Below, piece by piece: positions 1-8,236 of a DNA stretch of 64,000 nt; position 1 is the stretch's first letter; each line of letters starts with the position of its first letter. The notes beneath the pieces are model-generated. The model was not told the origin of the DNA. It searched no databases and worked only from the letters and a program-made list of their open reading frames with translations. This stretch comes from Cryobacterium glaciale (GTDB lineage Bacteria; Actinomycetota; Actinomycetes; Actinomycetales; Microbacteriaceae): assembly GCF_004402535.1 (NCBI RefSeq), contig NZ_SOEY01000028.1:124001-188000 (forward strand), given 5' to 3'. The position numbers and the translations under genes were made by a program.

Positions 1-101
1 TGACGCTCTTCATCAGCAAGAGCCGCCACGGTCGCCGGAGTGCCCGCCCAGCCACACGCGCACCACAGGCATCGGCGCCCGCGCCACTCGCCGCGCACTA
101 A
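1..101 (+). CDS. efeU: EfeU-like iron permease, C-terminal end only (partial)
   Basis: Only the last 32 codons lie in the window, read in frame from base 3 to a TAA at 99-101. They begin TLFISKSRHG and end in an Ala/Pro/Arg-rich tail. That fits the cytoplasmic tail after the last membrane helix of the EfeU/FTR1 ferric permease. The assignment rests mainly on position: efeO starts 29 bases downstream and efeB follows, and efeU-efeO-efeB is the known gene order for this uptake system. The fragment has no diagnostic motif (the REXXE motifs would lie upstream), so it could be another membrane protein. Confidence 0.5.
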   Translation, partial: TLFISKSRHGRRSARPATRAPQASAPAPLAAH

Positions 102-130
102 CTCGCACGTTTCCCAGTCAAAGGACCTCC

Positions 131-1300
131 ATGCCTCGTGTCTTACGTTCTGCCCGCCTGCTCGGCGTCAGCCTGCTCGGTGTCGGACTGCTGAGCGGCT
201 GTGTCGCCAACAACCCGACCGGCGAGAGCGTGGCGCTGACGGTCGAGAGCAGCGCAGACGGATGCACCGTCTCGGCCGCCGAGACGCCTGCCGGTGCCAC
301 GAGCTTCAGCATCACCAATATCGGAGACCAGGTCACGGAGTTCTACCTGCTGGGTGATGACGGACTGCGCATCGTCGGCGAAGCGGAGAACATCGGCCCT
401 GGGCTCACCCGCGACCTTGTCGTGCAACTCGCCGAGGGCAGCTACTTCACCGCGTGCAAGCCGGGCATGACCGGCGACGGAATCGGCAAGGCCGCGTTCA
501 CCGTGACGCCGTCGACGTCGAGCACCGTGGTCAACGCCGACCTGGACGCCCAGGTGGAGACCGCGAACGAGAACTACGCGTCGTATGTCAAGGACCAGAT
601 CAGCCAGCTCGTGACCGGAACGGATGCCTTCGCCACCGCCTACCTGGCCGGCGACGACGACGCGGCCCGCGCGCTCTACGCCGCCACCCGCATGCACTGG
701 GAGCGGGTCGAGACGGTCGCCGAATCGTTCGGCGACCTCGACCCCAAGCTCGACCTGCGCGAGGCGGACCTGGAAGAGGGCCAGGACTGGACCGGCTGGC
801 ACGCGATCGAGAAGGACCTCTGGCCCGAAGACGCCGAAGCCGGCTTCGAGGCGTACAGCGCGCAGAAGCGCGCCGCCCTCACCGAGCAGCTCGTCGCCGA
901 CACCGCGACCCTCGACGAGAACGTTCAGGAGCTCAGCTTCACGCTGTCACAGCAGACCAACGGTGCCATCGGCCTGCTCGACGAGGTCGCCACCGGCAAG
1001 GTCACCGGCGAAGAAGAAGCCTGGTCGCACACCGACCTCTGGGATTTCCAGGCCAACATCGACGGCGCCAAGGTACTCTACGCCGGGGTGCGCGACATTC
1101 TGCTGGAGGAAGACCCTGACCTGGCCGACGGTCTCGACACCGAGTTCGCGTCCCTGCAGGCGCTGCTCGACGCCCAGCGCGAAGGCTCCGGATTCACCCT
1201 CTACACCGACCTCACTCCGGCTGAGATTCGTGCCCTCGCCGACCAGGTCAACGCGCTCGGCGAGCCGCTGAACCAGCTCACCGCCGCGCTCGTGTTGTGA
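131..1300 (+). CDS. efeO: EfeO iron-uptake lipoprotein (cupredoxin + M75 imelysin domains)
   Basis: This 389-residue protein has a lipoprotein signal peptide with lipobox LLSGC (Cys about residue 24). A small cupredoxin-like beta domain follows (about residues 35-135, containing NIGDQVTEFY). The rest is an M75/imelysin helical domain with the HxxE metal motif in GWHAIEKDLW. EfeO works at the outer face of the membrane and passes iron to the EfeU permease. The ATG follows an AAAGGACC ribosome site. The stop overlaps the GTG of efeB by four bases, which implies translational coupling. Length and domain order are normal for actinobacterial EfeO. Confidence 0.93.
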   Translation: MPRVLRSARLLGVSLLGVGLLSGCVANNPTGESVALTVESSADGCTVSAAETPAGATSFSITNIGDQVTEFYLLGDDGLRIVGEAENIGPGLTRDLVVQLAEGSYFTACKPGMTGDGIGKAAFTVTPSTSSTVVNADLDAQVETANENYASYVKDQISQLVTGTDAFATAYLAGDDDAARALYAATRMHWERVETVAESFGDLDPKLDLREADLEEGQDWTGWHAIEKDLWPEDAEAGFEAYSAQKRAALTEQLVADTATLDENVQELSFTLSQQTNGAIGLLDEVATGKVTGEEEAWSHTDLWDFQANIDGAKVLYAGVRDILLEEDPDLADGLDTEFASLQALLDAQREGSGFTLYTDLTPAEIRALADQVNALGEPLNQLTAALVL

Positions 1301-2613
1301 TTCGCGCTGTGACCCGCCGAACATCGACCGAGTCCGCGGATTCGGTCACGCCGGGGCGCGGCTTGTCCCGGCGCGGGCTGCTCGGCCTCGCCGGAGCCAG
1401 CGTCGCCGGCATCGGGCTGGGAGTGGCCGGGGACCGGGTCGCGCTGGCGGCGGCGACGCCGGGAGCGGCATCCGCTTCGACGGTCTACCCGTTCTACGGC
1501 AGCCACCAGGCCGGCATCGTCACGCCGGCGCAGGATCGACTGCACTTCGCCGCGTTCGACGTTTCGGCCGGCGTGACCCGGACCGAACTGATCGAGCTGC
1601 TGCAGGACTGGACGGTTGCCGCCGCCGCGATGAGCGCCGGCCAGGACGTGGGCGAATACGGCGCCACCAGCGGCCCCTACGACGCACCGCCCGAGGACAC
1701 CGGCGAGGCCCAAGGCCTGGCCACGGCCGGCCTCACGATCACGTTCGGGTTCGGCCCGACCCTGTTTAAAACAGCGGATGGCGAAGATCGCTTCGGCATC
1801 ATCGGCCGCCGGCCGGCCGATCTGACGCCGCTTCCGCATTTTCCCGGCGACGACCTCGATACCGGGCGCAGCGACGGCGACCTGTGCATCCAGGCCTGCT
1901 CGAACGACCCCCAGGTGGCCGTGCATGCCATTCGCAACCTGTCGCGGATCGCGTTCGGGCGGGCCGCCCTGCGCTGGTCCCAGCTGGGTTTCGGGCGCAC
2001 CTCGTCGACGTCGACGACCCAGGCCACCCCGCGCAACCTGTTCGGGTTCAAGGACGGAACGGCCAACATCAAGGCTGAAGAGCCCGACGTCGTGGCCGAC
2101 CAGGTCTGGGTCTCCGCGGCCGACGGACCGGCCTGGCTGGCCGGCGGCAGTTATCTCGTGGCGCGGCGCATTCGGATGACCATTGAAACCTGGGATCGCA
2201 CGAGTCTGCGTGAGCAGGAGGCGGTCTTCGGCCGCACGAAGGGGGCCGGCGCGCCGCTCTCCGGCGGCACCGAGTTCAGTGAGCCCGACTTCGCGTTGGC
2301 CGGCCGGGAAGACCAGCCGCTCATCGGCGCTGCAGCGCACGTGCGGCTCGCACATCCGACCCAGAACCAGGGCGCGAAACTGCTGCGCCGCGGCTACAAC
2401 TTCGTCGATGGAAACGATGACCTCGGCCGACTCGAGGCCGGACTGTTCTTCATCAGCTTTCAGCGGTCCCCGGCCCAGTTCACGACGGTGCAGCTGAACC
2501 TCGCCAAGCACGACGCGCTCAACGAGTACATTCGGCACGTCGGCAGCGCCCTGTTCGCCGTTCCGGCCGGCATCGCCGATGGAAGTTACGTGGGCGCGAC
2601 CCTCTTCGCTTAA
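1297..2613 (+). CDS. efeB: EfeB deferrochelatase, Dyp-type haem peroxidase
   Basis: This 438-residue protein has a twin-arginine signal (SRRGLLGLAG, about residues 25-34) and the Dyp peroxidase motif GFKDGT at about residue 248, whose Asp is the distal catalytic acid. A conserved HPTQNQ segment near the C-terminus holds the probable haem-ligand region. EfeB is exported folded by Tat and acts on haem or ferrous iron together with EfeO and EfeU. The GTG start overlaps the efeO stop as GTGA. The operon closes with the hairpin at 2641-2672. Everything expected is present. Confidence 0.93.
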   Translation: MIRAVTRRTSTESADSVTPGRGLSRRGLLGLAGASVAGIGLGVAGDRVALAAATPGAASASTVYPFYGSHQAGIVTPAQDRLHFAAFDVSAGVTRTELIELLQDWTVAAAAMSAGQDVGEYGATSGPYDAPPEDTGEAQGLATAGLTITFGFGPTLFKTADGEDRFGIIGRRPADLTPLPHFPGDDLDTGRSDGDLCIQACSNDPQVAVHAIRNLSRIAFGRAALRWSQLGFGRTSSTSTTQATPRNLFGFKDGTANIKAEEPDVVADQVWVSAADGPAWLAGGSYLVARRIRMTIETWDRTSLREQEAVFGRTKGAGAPLSGGTEFSEPDFALAGREDQPLIGAAAHVRLAHPTQNQGAKLLRRGYNFVDGNDDLGRLEAGLFFISFQRSPAQFTTVQLNLAKHDALNEYIRHVGSALFAVPAGIADGSYVGATLFA

Positions 2614-2640
2614 CAGGCATCCGCTTGTCGGGTTAACGCG

Positions 2641-2672
2641 GAAATCCCCGCAGCCGAAGCTGCGGGGATTTC
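2641..2672. terminator. Bidirectional intrinsic terminator between efeB and typA
   Basis: A perfect 14-bp inverted repeat (arms 2641-2654 and 2659-2672) closes on a CGAA loop. The outer arms are A/T-rich (GAAAT / ATTTC), so both strands give a GC hairpin followed by a short U-rich run. It lies between convergent efeB and typA and probably serves both. Confidence 0.88.
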
Positions 2673-2684
2673 TGTTGGTGCGGG

Positions 2685-4595
2685 TTAGTTCGCGTCCATC
2701 TTCTTCACGCGCGAAACCTGGCGCGAGCGGGCGGCTGCGGTGAGCTCAACCTTGCGAATACGCACGGCGGCCGGGGTGACCTCGACGCACTCGTCTTCGC
2801 GAGCGAACTCGAGGCACTGCTCGAGCGAGAGCTGCTTGGGCGGCGTCATCGACTCGAACGTGTCGGAACTGGACTGACGCATGTTGGTCAGTTTCTTTTC
2901 CTTGGTGATGTTCACATCCATGTCGTCGGCGCGCGAGTTCTCGCCGATGACCATGCCCTCGTAGACCTCGGAGGTCGGCTGCACGAAGAACGACATGCGC
3001 TCCTGCAGGTTGATGATCGCGAACGGGGTGACCGCACCGGAACGGTCAGCCACGATCGAGCCGTTGGTGCGGGTGTTGATGGTTCCGGCCCAGGGCTCGT
3101 AGCCGTGCAGGATCGCGTTGGCGATGCCGGTACCGCGCGTGTCGGTGAGGAACTGCGTGCGGAATCCGATCAGGCCGCGCGACGGAACGATGAATTCCAT
3201 GCGGACCCAGCCGGTGCCGTGGTTGGCCATGTTCTCCATGCGACCCTTGCGGGCGGCGAGCAGCTGCGTGATCGCGCCGAGGTACTCTTCGGGCGCGTCA
3301 ATGGTGAGGTGCTCGTAGGGCTCGTGAATCTTGCCGTCGACGCGCTTCACGACTACCTGCGGCTTGCCGACGGTGAGTTCAAAACCTTCACGACGCATCT
3401 GCTCGACGAGGATGGCGAGGGCCAGTTCTCCACGGCCCTGCACCTCCCAGGCGTCGGGGCGTCCGATATCGACGACTTTGAGCGAGACGTTACCGACGAG
3501 CTCGCGGTCGAGACGGTCCTTGACCATGCGGGCGGTGAGCTTGTGGCCCTTGACCTTGCCCATGAGCGGCGAGGTGTTGGTGCCGATGGTCATCGAGATG
3601 GCCGGGTCGTCGACCGTGATGGTCGGCAGGGGGCGCACGTCGTCGGGGTCGGCGAGGGTTTCACCAATGGTGATGTTCTCGATACCGGCCACGGCCACGA
3701 TGTCGCCGGGGCCGGCGCTCTCGGTCGGGTAGCGGTCCAGCGCCTTGGTGATGAGCAGCTCGGTGATCTTCACGTTGCTGACGGTGCCGTCCTGCTGCAC
3801 CCAGGCCACGGTCTGGCCCTTCTTGATGGTGCCCTGGAAGATGCGCAGCAGCGCGAGGCGGCCGAGGAACGGCGAGGCGTCGAGGTTGGTGACGTGCGCC
3901 TGGAGCGGGTGCGTGTCATCGTAGGTCGGTGCCGGAATGTGCTTGAGGATCGCGTCGAACAACGGCTCGAGGTCGTCGTTGTCGGGCAGGGTGCCGTCTT
4001 CGGGCTTGTTCCAGCTGGCTGCACCGTTACGGCCGGACGCGTAGACGACGGGCACGTCGAGGACGGCGTCGAGGTCGAGGTCGGGGAAGTCGTCGGCCAT
4101 GTCGCTCGCGAGGCCGATGAGGAGGTCCTGGCTTTCGGCGACGACCTCGTCGATGCGCGCGTCGGGACGGTCGGTCTTGTTGACCAGGAGGATGACGGGC
4201 AGCTTGGCCTCGAGCGCCTTACGCAGCACGAAACGGGTCTGCGGCAGCGGGCCCTCGGATGCGTCGACGAGGAGGACGACGCCGTCAACCATGGACAGGC
4301 CTCGCTCGACCTCGCCACCGAAGTCAGCGTGGCCCGGGGTGTCGATCACGTTGATGGTGATGGGACCGTCAGCGGCGTGGATGCCCTTGTACGAGACCGC
4401 CGTGTTCTTGGCGAGAATCGTGATGCCCTTTTCGCGCTCGAGTTCGTTCGAGTCCATCGCACGCTCTTCAACGTGTGAGTGGTCCGCGAAGGAGTCGGTC
4501 TGCTTGAGCATCGCGTCAACCAGCGTCGTCTTACCGTGGTCAACGTGAGCAACGATTGCAACATTTCGGAGGTTATTGCGTGTAGCAATCGCCAT
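2685..4595 (-). CDS. typA: TypA/BipA ribosome-associated translational GTPase
   Basis: At 636 residues this has normal TypA length. The G1 motif AHVDHGKTT is near residue 16, G3 is DTPGHADFGGEV and G4 is NKTDR. EF-G-like domains III and V and the TypA C-terminal domain follow. TypA acts in ribosome assembly and in growth under cold and other stress. Upstream of the ATG lies an AAGGAT ribosome site; 66-82 bases upstream is a perfect palindrome (4661-4677). The gene stands alone between the efe terminator and the peptide-transporter ATPase gene. Confidence 0.96.
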   Translation of the reverse strand: MAIATRNNLRNVAIVAHVDHGKTTLVDAMLKQTDSFADHSHVEERAMDSNELEREKGITILAKNTAVSYKGIHAADGPITINVIDTPGHADFGGEVERGLSMVDGVVLLVDASEGPLPQTRFVLRKALEAKLPVILLVNKTDRPDARIDEVVAESQDLLIGLASDMADDFPDLDLDAVLDVPVVYASGRNGAASWNKPEDGTLPDNDDLEPLFDAILKHIPAPTYDDTHPLQAHVTNLDASPFLGRLALLRIFQGTIKKGQTVAWVQQDGTVSNVKITELLITKALDRYPTESAGPGDIVAVAGIENITIGETLADPDDVRPLPTITVDDPAISMTIGTNTSPLMGKVKGHKLTARMVKDRLDRELVGNVSLKVVDIGRPDAWEVQGRGELALAILVEQMRREGFELTVGKPQVVVKRVDGKIHEPYEHLTIDAPEEYLGAITQLLAARKGRMENMANHGTGWVRMEFIVPSRGLIGFRTQFLTDTRGTGIANAILHGYEPWAGTINTRTNGSIVADRSGAVTPFAIINLQERMSFFVQPTSEVYEGMVIGENSRADDMDVNITKEKKLTNMRQSSSDTFESMTPPKQLSLEQCLEFAREDECVEVTPAAVRIRKVELTAAARSRQVSRVKKMDAN

Positions 4596-4660
4596 AAAAA
4601 TAGATCCTTACGAAGAATGAGTGCCGCAGAGTCTCGCGCGCGACGAAGAATGGATACCAG

Positions 4661-4677
4661 GGGTCATAATGTGACCC
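4661..4677. promoter_or_regulatory. Palindrome GGGTCA-N5-TGACCC upstream of typA
   Basis: The two perfect 6-bp arms (4661-4666 and 4672-4677) flank TAATG. A further TGACCCC half-site lies at 4702-4708. The element is inside the 133-base gap (4596-4728) that must hold the typA promoter. The shape fits a dimeric regulator site, but no regulator is identified and no clear -35/-10 pair could be fixed. Confidence 0.35.
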
Positions 4678-4728
4678 AAAGTACTATCCTACCGTATTAT
4701 TTGACCCCGGCTGGTGGAGCGTACCCGG

Positions 4729-6516
4729 CTATACGTCGTTCCCAGCGGCCAATAGTTCGCGGCGCAGCTCCCGACGGGCGCGCTGTTCGGTCGGGTCGGG
4801 GACCGGTACGGCAGCGAGCAGCCGCTGGGTGTACGGGTCCTTCGGATAGCGCAGGATCTCATCCCTGGTTCCGGTTTCGACGATGCGGCCGTGGTGCATG
4901 ACGGCGATACGGTCGGCGAGTACGTCGATGACGGCGAGGTCGTGGGTGATGAACAGACAGGCGAAGTTCATCTGCTGCTGCAGCGACTGGATCAGCTGCA
5001 GTACCCGGGCCTGCACCGACACGTCGAGAGCGCTGGTGGGTTCATCGGCGATGAGGACTTTCGGCTCGAGCGAGAGGGCGCGGGCGATGCCGACGCGCTG
5101 CTTCTGCCCGCCGGAGAGCTCGTGCGGAAACCGACTGCGGTAGGCCCGCGGCAGCTCGACGCTGTCGAGCAGCCGTTCCACCTCGGCGCTGAGCCCGGCC
5201 CCCTTCAACCCCTTGGCGAGCTTGAGCGGTTCCCCGATGCTGTCGCCGATAGGCATCCGTGGGTTGAGCGAGGAAGACGGGTCTTGAAAAACGATGCCGA
5301 CACTTTTGTGCAGCCGGTGGATCTCCTCACGGCTGGCCTTGGAGATGTCCTGGCCGGCCACGTAGAGCCTGCCCTCGGTGATCGGCAGCAGGGCAATGGC
5401 GGCGCGGCCGAGCGTGGTCTTGCCGGATCCTGACTCCCCCACGAGCCCGAGCACCTCCCCCTGGCGCACATACAGGTTGACCTTGTCGACGGCGCGAAAG
5501 GCCGCGACGCGACCGTGCTTGGGGTACTCGATGACGACATCCTCGAATTTGACGACCACTTCGCGGCGGTCATTTCGGGCCACCGTGGCCGCCTCATTTG
5601 CCAGCCGCTCATTGACTTCAATGCGGGCCGCGAGCACGGCGTCCACCACGATGTCGGTGCCGATGGCGAGCGCCGCGGTCATGTCGATCGCTTCGTCGCC
5701 GCGCTGACCCAGGTGCGGAACGGCCTGCAGCAGGGCGATTGTGTAGGGGTGGGTCGGCGCGTTGAAGATCTGGTCGACCGTGCCGCGTTCCACGATGACG
5801 CCGCGACGCATCACGGCGATGTCATCGGCCAGGTCGGCGACCACGCCCATGTCGTGGGTGATCAGGAGGACGGCGCTGTCGAGTCGGTCGCGCAGGCTGC
5901 GCAGCAGGTCGAGGATCTCCGCCTGCACGGTCACATCGAGAGCGGTCGTGGGTTCGTCGGCGATGAGCAACTGCGGGTCGCAGGAGATGGACTGGGCGAT
6001 CATGGCCCGTTGGCGTTGGCCTCCGCTCAGCTGGTGCGGGTAGGAGTTGAACGCTTTGAGCGGATCGGGCAGCTCGACCATGTCGAGCAGCTCGAGCGCC
6101 CGCGCCTTGGCCTGCGAGGGCGACATGCCGAAGTGGGCGCGCAGGGTCTCAATGATCTGGAACCCGATTGTGTAGACGGGGTTGAGTGCCGTCATCGGCT
6201 CCTGGAAGATCATGGCGATCTGGCCGCCGCGCACCGTGTGCATCTGCGCGGGCTTCAGCCCCATCAGCTCCCGGCCGCTGAGCTTGACACTGCCGGAAAT
6301 GCGGCTGTTCTCGGGCAGCAGGTCCAGAATGGCCATCGAGCTCGCGCTCTTGCCGGAGCCGGACTCGCCGACGATGGCGAGCACCTTGCCGCGCTCGATC
6401 GAATAGTTCAGGTTGAGCGCGGCCGGCACCCACACGTTGTCCACGCCGAAGTGCACGGTGAGCTCGCGGACCTGCAGCACCGGGCCGGAGAAAGTGGTCG
6501 TCACCTGGTCGGTCAT
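4729..6516 (-). CDS. Dipeptide/oligopeptide ABC transporter, fused DppD-DppF ATPase
   Basis: Two complete ABC ATPases sit in one 595-residue chain. The first (about residues 10-270) has Walker A GESGSGKS, signature LSGGQRQR and Walker B LLIADEPTTALD. The second (about 320-580) has GESGSGKT, LSGGQKQR and VLIADEPTSALD. Such fusions are common in actinobacteria and power family-5 peptide/nickel importers at the inner face of the membrane. The partner permeases (7205-9769) and binding protein (9902-11689) are on the same strand, but the inverted gene at 6576-7184 separates this one from them, so it needs its own promoter in the 6517-6575 gap. Confidence 0.92.
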   Translation of the reverse strand: MTDQVTTTFSGPVLQVRELTVHFGVDNVWVPAALNLNYSIERGKVLAIVGESGSGKSASSMAILDLLPENSRISGSVKLSGRELMGLKPAQMHTVRGGQIAMIFQEPMTALNPVYTIGFQIIETLRAHFGMSPSQAKARALELLDMVELPDPLKAFNSYPHQLSGGQRQRAMIAQSISCDPQLLIADEPTTALDVTVQAEILDLLRSLRDRLDSAVLLITHDMGVVADLADDIAVMRRGVIVERGTVDQIFNAPTHPYTIALLQAVPHLGQRGDEAIDMTAALAIGTDIVVDAVLAARIEVNERLANEAATVARNDRREVVVKFEDVVIEYPKHGRVAAFRAVDKVNLYVRQGEVLGLVGESGSGKTTLGRAAIALLPITEGRLYVAGQDISKASREEIHRLHKSVGIVFQDPSSSLNPRMPIGDSIGEPLKLAKGLKGAGLSAEVERLLDSVELPRAYRSRFPHELSGGQKQRVGIARALSLEPKVLIADEPTSALDVSVQARVLQLIQSLQQQMNFACLFITHDLAVIDVLADRIAVMHHGRIVETGTRDEILRYPKDPYTQRLLAAVPVPDPTEQRARRELRRELLAAGNDV

Positions 6517-6575
6517 GAGGTCCTGCTTTCGTCGATCGTGCGATTTCTGAGGTCAGAATCTGGCAGCATGTCTGC

Positions 6576-7184
6576 ATGCCCGTCGCTGCCGACCCAAATG
6601 TCTTCTACTCGCGGTTCAACCGCATCATCGCCACCCTGTTCACCACGATGGCCGCGCTCAGCGCGCTGAGCCTGTTCCTGCTGCCGACCGCATCGAACCG
6701 CGCTCTGGTCGTGCCAGCCCTGTTCGCGATGGCGTTCGTTTGGGAGGTGCTCTGGCGCCCCGACCTGCGGGTCAGCGACACGGCCGTGACCATTCGCAAT
6801 CCGCTGCGCACGATCGTCGTGCCATGGGCGGCGCTCGTGCACGTCGACACCAAGTTCTCGCTCACCCTGTACACGCCGGGTCGCAAGTTCGCGGTGTACT
6901 GCGCCCCAGCCCCCGGCCGCAGTCTGACCAGCGCCGGACGCCGCAAGACCACCGACCCGGTGCCCTACGTCATCGGTTCCCCGCGGCCGGGGGACCTGCC
7001 GGGTAGCGAGTCCGGGGAGGCTGCGCAGCTGGTGCGCGCACGCTGGGACCTTCTGCAGAAGAGCGGTCGGGTGGATAGCGGGCTCGCGGCGCAGACGCCC
7101 GTGTCGGTCACGTGGGCCTGGGGTCGCGCTGGCATGCTGGCGGCTGGCGCTGCAGCATCCGTTGTGGCGATCTTGCTGGCTTAA
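6576..7184 (+). CDS. PH-domain-containing membrane protein
   Basis: This 202-residue protein has two hydrophobic segments near the N-terminus (about residues 15-35 and 42-60). A bacterial PH-like beta domain follows (about 62-115), with the pattern LRVSDTAVTIRNPLRTIVVPW typical of such proteins. A last membrane segment lies at the C-terminus. Homologues are common and uncharacterised in Microbacteriaceae. The gene is divergent from the fused ATPase and convergent with the DppC-type permease, sitting inside the peptide-transporter locus on the opposite strand. No role in transport can be read from the sequence. Confidence 0.75.
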   Translation: MPVAADPNVFYSRFNRIIATLFTTMAALSALSLFLLPTASNRALVVPALFAMAFVWEVLWRPDLRVSDTAVTIRNPLRTIVVPWAALVHVDTKFSLTLYTPGRKFAVYCAPAPGRSLTSAGRRKTTDPVPYVIGSPRPGDLPGSESGEAAQLVRARWDLLQKSGRVDSGLAAQTPVSVTWAWGRAGMLAAGAAASVVAILLA

Positions 7185-7204
7185 CTGCGCGAGCTGTCGT
7201 AGCA

Positions 7205-8236
7205 TCAGGGCAGCTCCGGTTCCGGCCGGGTCTCCCGCATCTTGCTGAGCTTGAACCGGCGGTGCCGCGGGTCGAAAGCGTCGCGCAGGCCGTCACCGAC
7301 GAAGTTCACCAGCAGTGCGAGCGACACGATGAACGCGCCGGGCCACCAGAACAGCCACGGCCGGGTCTGGAACGCCGATTGGTTCGAGCTGATCAGCAGA
7401 CCGAGCGACACGTCGGGCGAGCGGATACCGTAGCCGAGGTAACTCAGCGCCGTCTCGAGCAGAATGGCCGAGGCCATGATGAGCGTCGCCGACACGATGA
7501 CGACACCCATGGCGTTGGGCAAGATGTGTTTGAAGATGATGCGCATGTCGGAGGCACCGGCCACACGGGCGGCCTCCACGAATTCGCGTTCGCGCAGTGA
7601 CAGGAATTCGCCGCGCACCAGCCGGGCGATTCCCATCCAGGAGAAGAACCCCAACATGATCGCCAAAACCGGGGCGCCGAGGCTGCCGAACCATTGGCCG
7701 ACTACCGAGCCGATGACGAGCGCGGGGATGACGATGAAAACGTCAGTGATACGCATCAACACGGCATCGACCATGCCGCGGTAGTAGCCGGCGACTGCGC
7801 CGACCACCACGCCGACGACGGTCGCGATGAGACCGAGCACGACCATCACGAGCGCGGAGTTCTGGATGCCCCGCATGGTCATGGCGAAGTAGTCCTTGCC
7901 GATGCGGTCCTGGCCGAACGGATGCTCCCCCAGCGCAACTCCGTTGCCGCCGAGAAATTGCGGCACAAGCGAGAGCGTTGGATCTCCCCCGTTAACCTGC
8001 GGGTTGAGCTCCTTGAATCCGAACTTCCACCAGCCGGGAATCGGGCCGAGGCCGATGGCCGAGAAGGAGAACAAGATGATGGCCAGGAGAATGACGATCG
8101 ACGCCACGGCCACCTTGTTGCCGATAAATCGGCGCCAAATCAGGCGTCCTTGACTCTCGGGCACCGAACTCGCGACGGCGAGTTCGTCAGCGGGAAGCTC
8201 GGGCGGCGTCGGCCCTAAACCAATCGGTGTGGACAT
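7205..8236 (-). CDS. Dipeptide ABC transporter permease, DppC type
   Basis: This 343-residue permease has an N-terminal OppC/DppC extension and first membrane helix (about residues 37-57). The binding-protein-dependent transport domain follows, with the EAA loop EAARVAGASDMRIIFKHILPN. It ends one base before the DppB-type gene begins (stop/start contact at 8236-8237), so the two are co-translated. It pairs with that permease to form the membrane channel for peptides delivered by the lipoprotein encoded at 9902-11689. Charged tail KLSKMRETRPEPELP is cytoplasmic. Confidence 0.93.
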   Translation of the reverse strand: MSTPIGLGPTPPELPADELAVASSVPESQGRLIWRRFIGNKVAVASIVILLAIILFSFSAIGLGPIPGWWKFGFKELNPQVNGGDPTLSLVPQFLGGNGVALGEHPFGQDRIGKDYFAMTMRGIQNSALVMVVLGLIATVVGVVVGAVAGYYRGMVDAVLMRITDVFIVIPALVIGSVVGQWFGSLGAPVLAIMLGFFSWMGIARLVRGEFLSLREREFVEAARVAGASDMRIIFKHILPNAMGVVIVSATLIMASAILLETALSYLGYGIRSPDVSLGLLISSNQSAFQTRPWLFWWPGAFIVSLALLVNFVGDGLRDAFDPRHRRFKLSKMRETRPEPELP

